Positions 14,812 through 15,816 of a DNA stretch of 15,816 nucleotides are shown here, piece after piece. The stretch is taken from contig JAHEEH010000006.1 of the NCBI GenBank assembly GCA_024640835.1, positions 1 to 15,816 on the forward strand. The letters run 5' to 3'. The notes under the pieces were generated by a model, which did not search any database, had not been told where the DNA came from, and saw nothing but the letters and a program-made list of their open reading frames with translations. A program made the translations under genes and the position numbers. Origin of the DNA: Bacteroidota bacterium (GTDB lineage Bacteria; Bacteroidota; Rhodothermia; Rhodothermales; UBA10348). Each line of letters begins with the position of its first letter. The stretch's first letter is position 1.

Positions 14812-15816
14812 GCCTGGACTCCGTCCCAGTCTTCCGGCACGCCCGAGACCGTGAGCAGCACGCACCGATCGCGGTACATGGCGGCGGTCACGTCGTCCGG
14901 ATCGGTTTCCACCGCGCGGGCGAACGACTCCGCAGCCTCCTCGAATCGTCGATCGAAGTAGGCTTCCATGCCGGCCTCGTAGTCCGGTCGGGTCGTCTCG
15001 CGCCGGGCGATCGTCTCCTCTTCGTCGCCGTCGTACACCTCGTAGAGCGTGACCGGCTTCGTCTTGCCCTTGACCTGCGCATGACCCAGGAACCGGGTGC
15101 GGTACGCGCCGGCGTCGTGCAGCTGTCCGAGCGTTTCGCCACTCACGATGACGCTCACCCCGTAGAGCTTGCACAGGCCCTCGATCCGGTTGGCAAGATT
15201 CACGGCGTCCGAGAAAATGTCGCCCTGCACCCGCTCCGATTCACCGACGATGCCGAGCCGGAGGGTGCCCGTGTGGACGCCCACCCCGATCCGGACTATC
15301 GGCTGTCCGGCGGCAATCCGCGGCCGGTTCATCTCGCGCACCTTGCGCATGGTGTCGATCGCCGCGTTCACCGCGTCGTCGGGCCTCTCCGCGAACAGGC
15401 CCATGATCGAGTCGCCGGTGTACCGGTCGATGAATCCGGAATGATCGCGGATGACGGGGCCCGCGACGGCCATGTAATCGTTGACGAACTGGAAATTCTC
15501 GGACGGGGTCATGCCCTCCGAGATCGTCGTGAACGCGCGGATGTCGGAGACGAAGATGCTCATCTCCATCTCGACGTTGTCGCCCAGCTGTACGTCGATG
15601 ATGGACTCGCGCCCCAGGTAGTGCAGGAACTCCCGGGGCAGGAAACGCCCGTAGGCCGCGTTGATGTGCAGGAGGTTCAGGTGCGTCTTGACGCGCGCCA
15701 GCAGCTCGTCCTTGGTGAAGGGCTTGGCGATGTAGTCGTTCGCGCCCACGTCGAATCCCTGCACCAGGTCGGACACCTGGTTCTTGGCCGTGACCATGAT
15801 GACCGGCAATTCGCTG
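14796..15816 (-). CDS. Response regulator-class III adenylate cyclase (5' end cut by window edge)
   Basis: The gene enters from the right edge in mid receiver domain and ends at TAA 14798-14796; about 339 residues are visible. The REC end shows ELPVIMVTAKN and the conserved lysine in YIAKPF; the phospho-acceptor Asp lies outside. A linker (YGRFLPREFLHYLGR) leads to a CHD cyclase domain with both metal Asps (FVSDIRAF, codon 15543-15545; YTGDSIM, codon 15411-15413), a purine-contacting Asp (VQGDIFSD, codon 15219-15221) and the transition-state Asn/Arg in VNLANR. The position usually held by the adenine-binding Lys is Arg (IDRYTGD, codon 15423-15425). A C-terminal TPR-like tail (YEAGMEAYFDRRFEEAAESF) ends in EDWDGVQ. 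A two-component signal would drive cAMP synthesis in the cytosol. It converges on the operon carrying the cyclic-nucleotide-binding protein. Confidence 0.93.
   Translation of the reverse strand, partial: SELPVIMVTAKNQVSDLVQGFDVGANDYIAKPFTKDELLARVKTHLNLLHINAAYGRFLPREFLHYLGRESIIDVQLGDNVEMEMSIFVSDIRAFTTISEGMTPSENFQFVNDYMAVAGPVIRDHSGFIDRYTGDSIMGLFAERPDDAVNAAIDTMRKVREMNRPRIAAGQPIVRIGVGVHTGTLRLGIVGESERVQGDIFSDAVNLANRIEGLCKLYGVSVIVSGETLGQLHDAGAYRTRFLGHAQVKGKTKPVTLYEVYDGDEEETIARRETTRPDYEAGMEAYFDRRFEEAAESFARAVETDPDDVTAAMYRDRCVLLTVSGVPEDWDGVQAIDSK

Noticed and set aside
1..15816. CRISPR arrays, insertion sequences, integrases or defence genes
   Set aside because: I saw no regularly spaced repeats, no transposase or recombinase motifs and no known defence domains.

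Overview
The window is GC-rich, gene-dense bacterial chromosome. It suggests a Gram-negative-type organism of the Gemmatimonadota, Rhodothermota or Bacteroidota kind. The hints are a secreted Tricorn-protease homolog, a Tat-exported epimerase, a class II DAHP synthase, an HPF/RaiA-like protein of the 'arm-only' type, and a REC-adenylate cyclase. That assignment is inference from protein flavour; no rRNA or marker gene fixes it. Nearly every real gene carries long open shadow frames on the opposite strand, as expected at this GC content.

Left block (1-4401, all minus strand, transcribed right to left): an M32 carboxypeptidase, an HPF/RaiA-like ribosome-associated protein, a class II DAHP synthase, and a threonine-synthase-like PLP enzyme that runs off the left edge. 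The last two overlap as TGATG and are probably translationally coupled. The gaps before the HPF-like gene and before the DAHP synthase hold clean inverted repeats that could be attenuators, terminators or operators.

Middle (4402-6294): a tRNA-Thr(CGT) with a good sigma70-like promoter and a strong 3' hairpin. It is followed by a short secreted protein that looks like the 5' remnant of a longer gene. Its tail overlaps, convergently, the 3' end of a Tat-exported NAD(P)-dependent epimerase/dehydratase.

Right-centre (6295-11101, plus): a large exported Tricorn-like S41 protease with an acidic insert, then a YbjT-like atypical SDR with a C-terminal DUF2867-type domain.

Right (11219-15816): the most interesting part. 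Three tightly packed plus-strand genes encode a geranylgeranyl-reductase-like flavoprotein, a stand-alone cyclic-nucleotide-binding domain with an intact phosphate-binding cassette, and a GltD-like FAD/NADPH oxidoreductase with a C-terminal ferredoxin module. They converge, 6 bases apart, on a response-regulator/class III adenylate cyclase gene that is cut by the right edge. The arrangement suggests a redox enzyme system gated or positioned by locally made cAMP: the cyclase makes the signal, the small domain senses it, and the two flavoproteins move electrons from NADPH through Fe-S centres to an unknown substrate. No partner such as GltB or a 2-oxoacid oxidoreductase is visible in the window.
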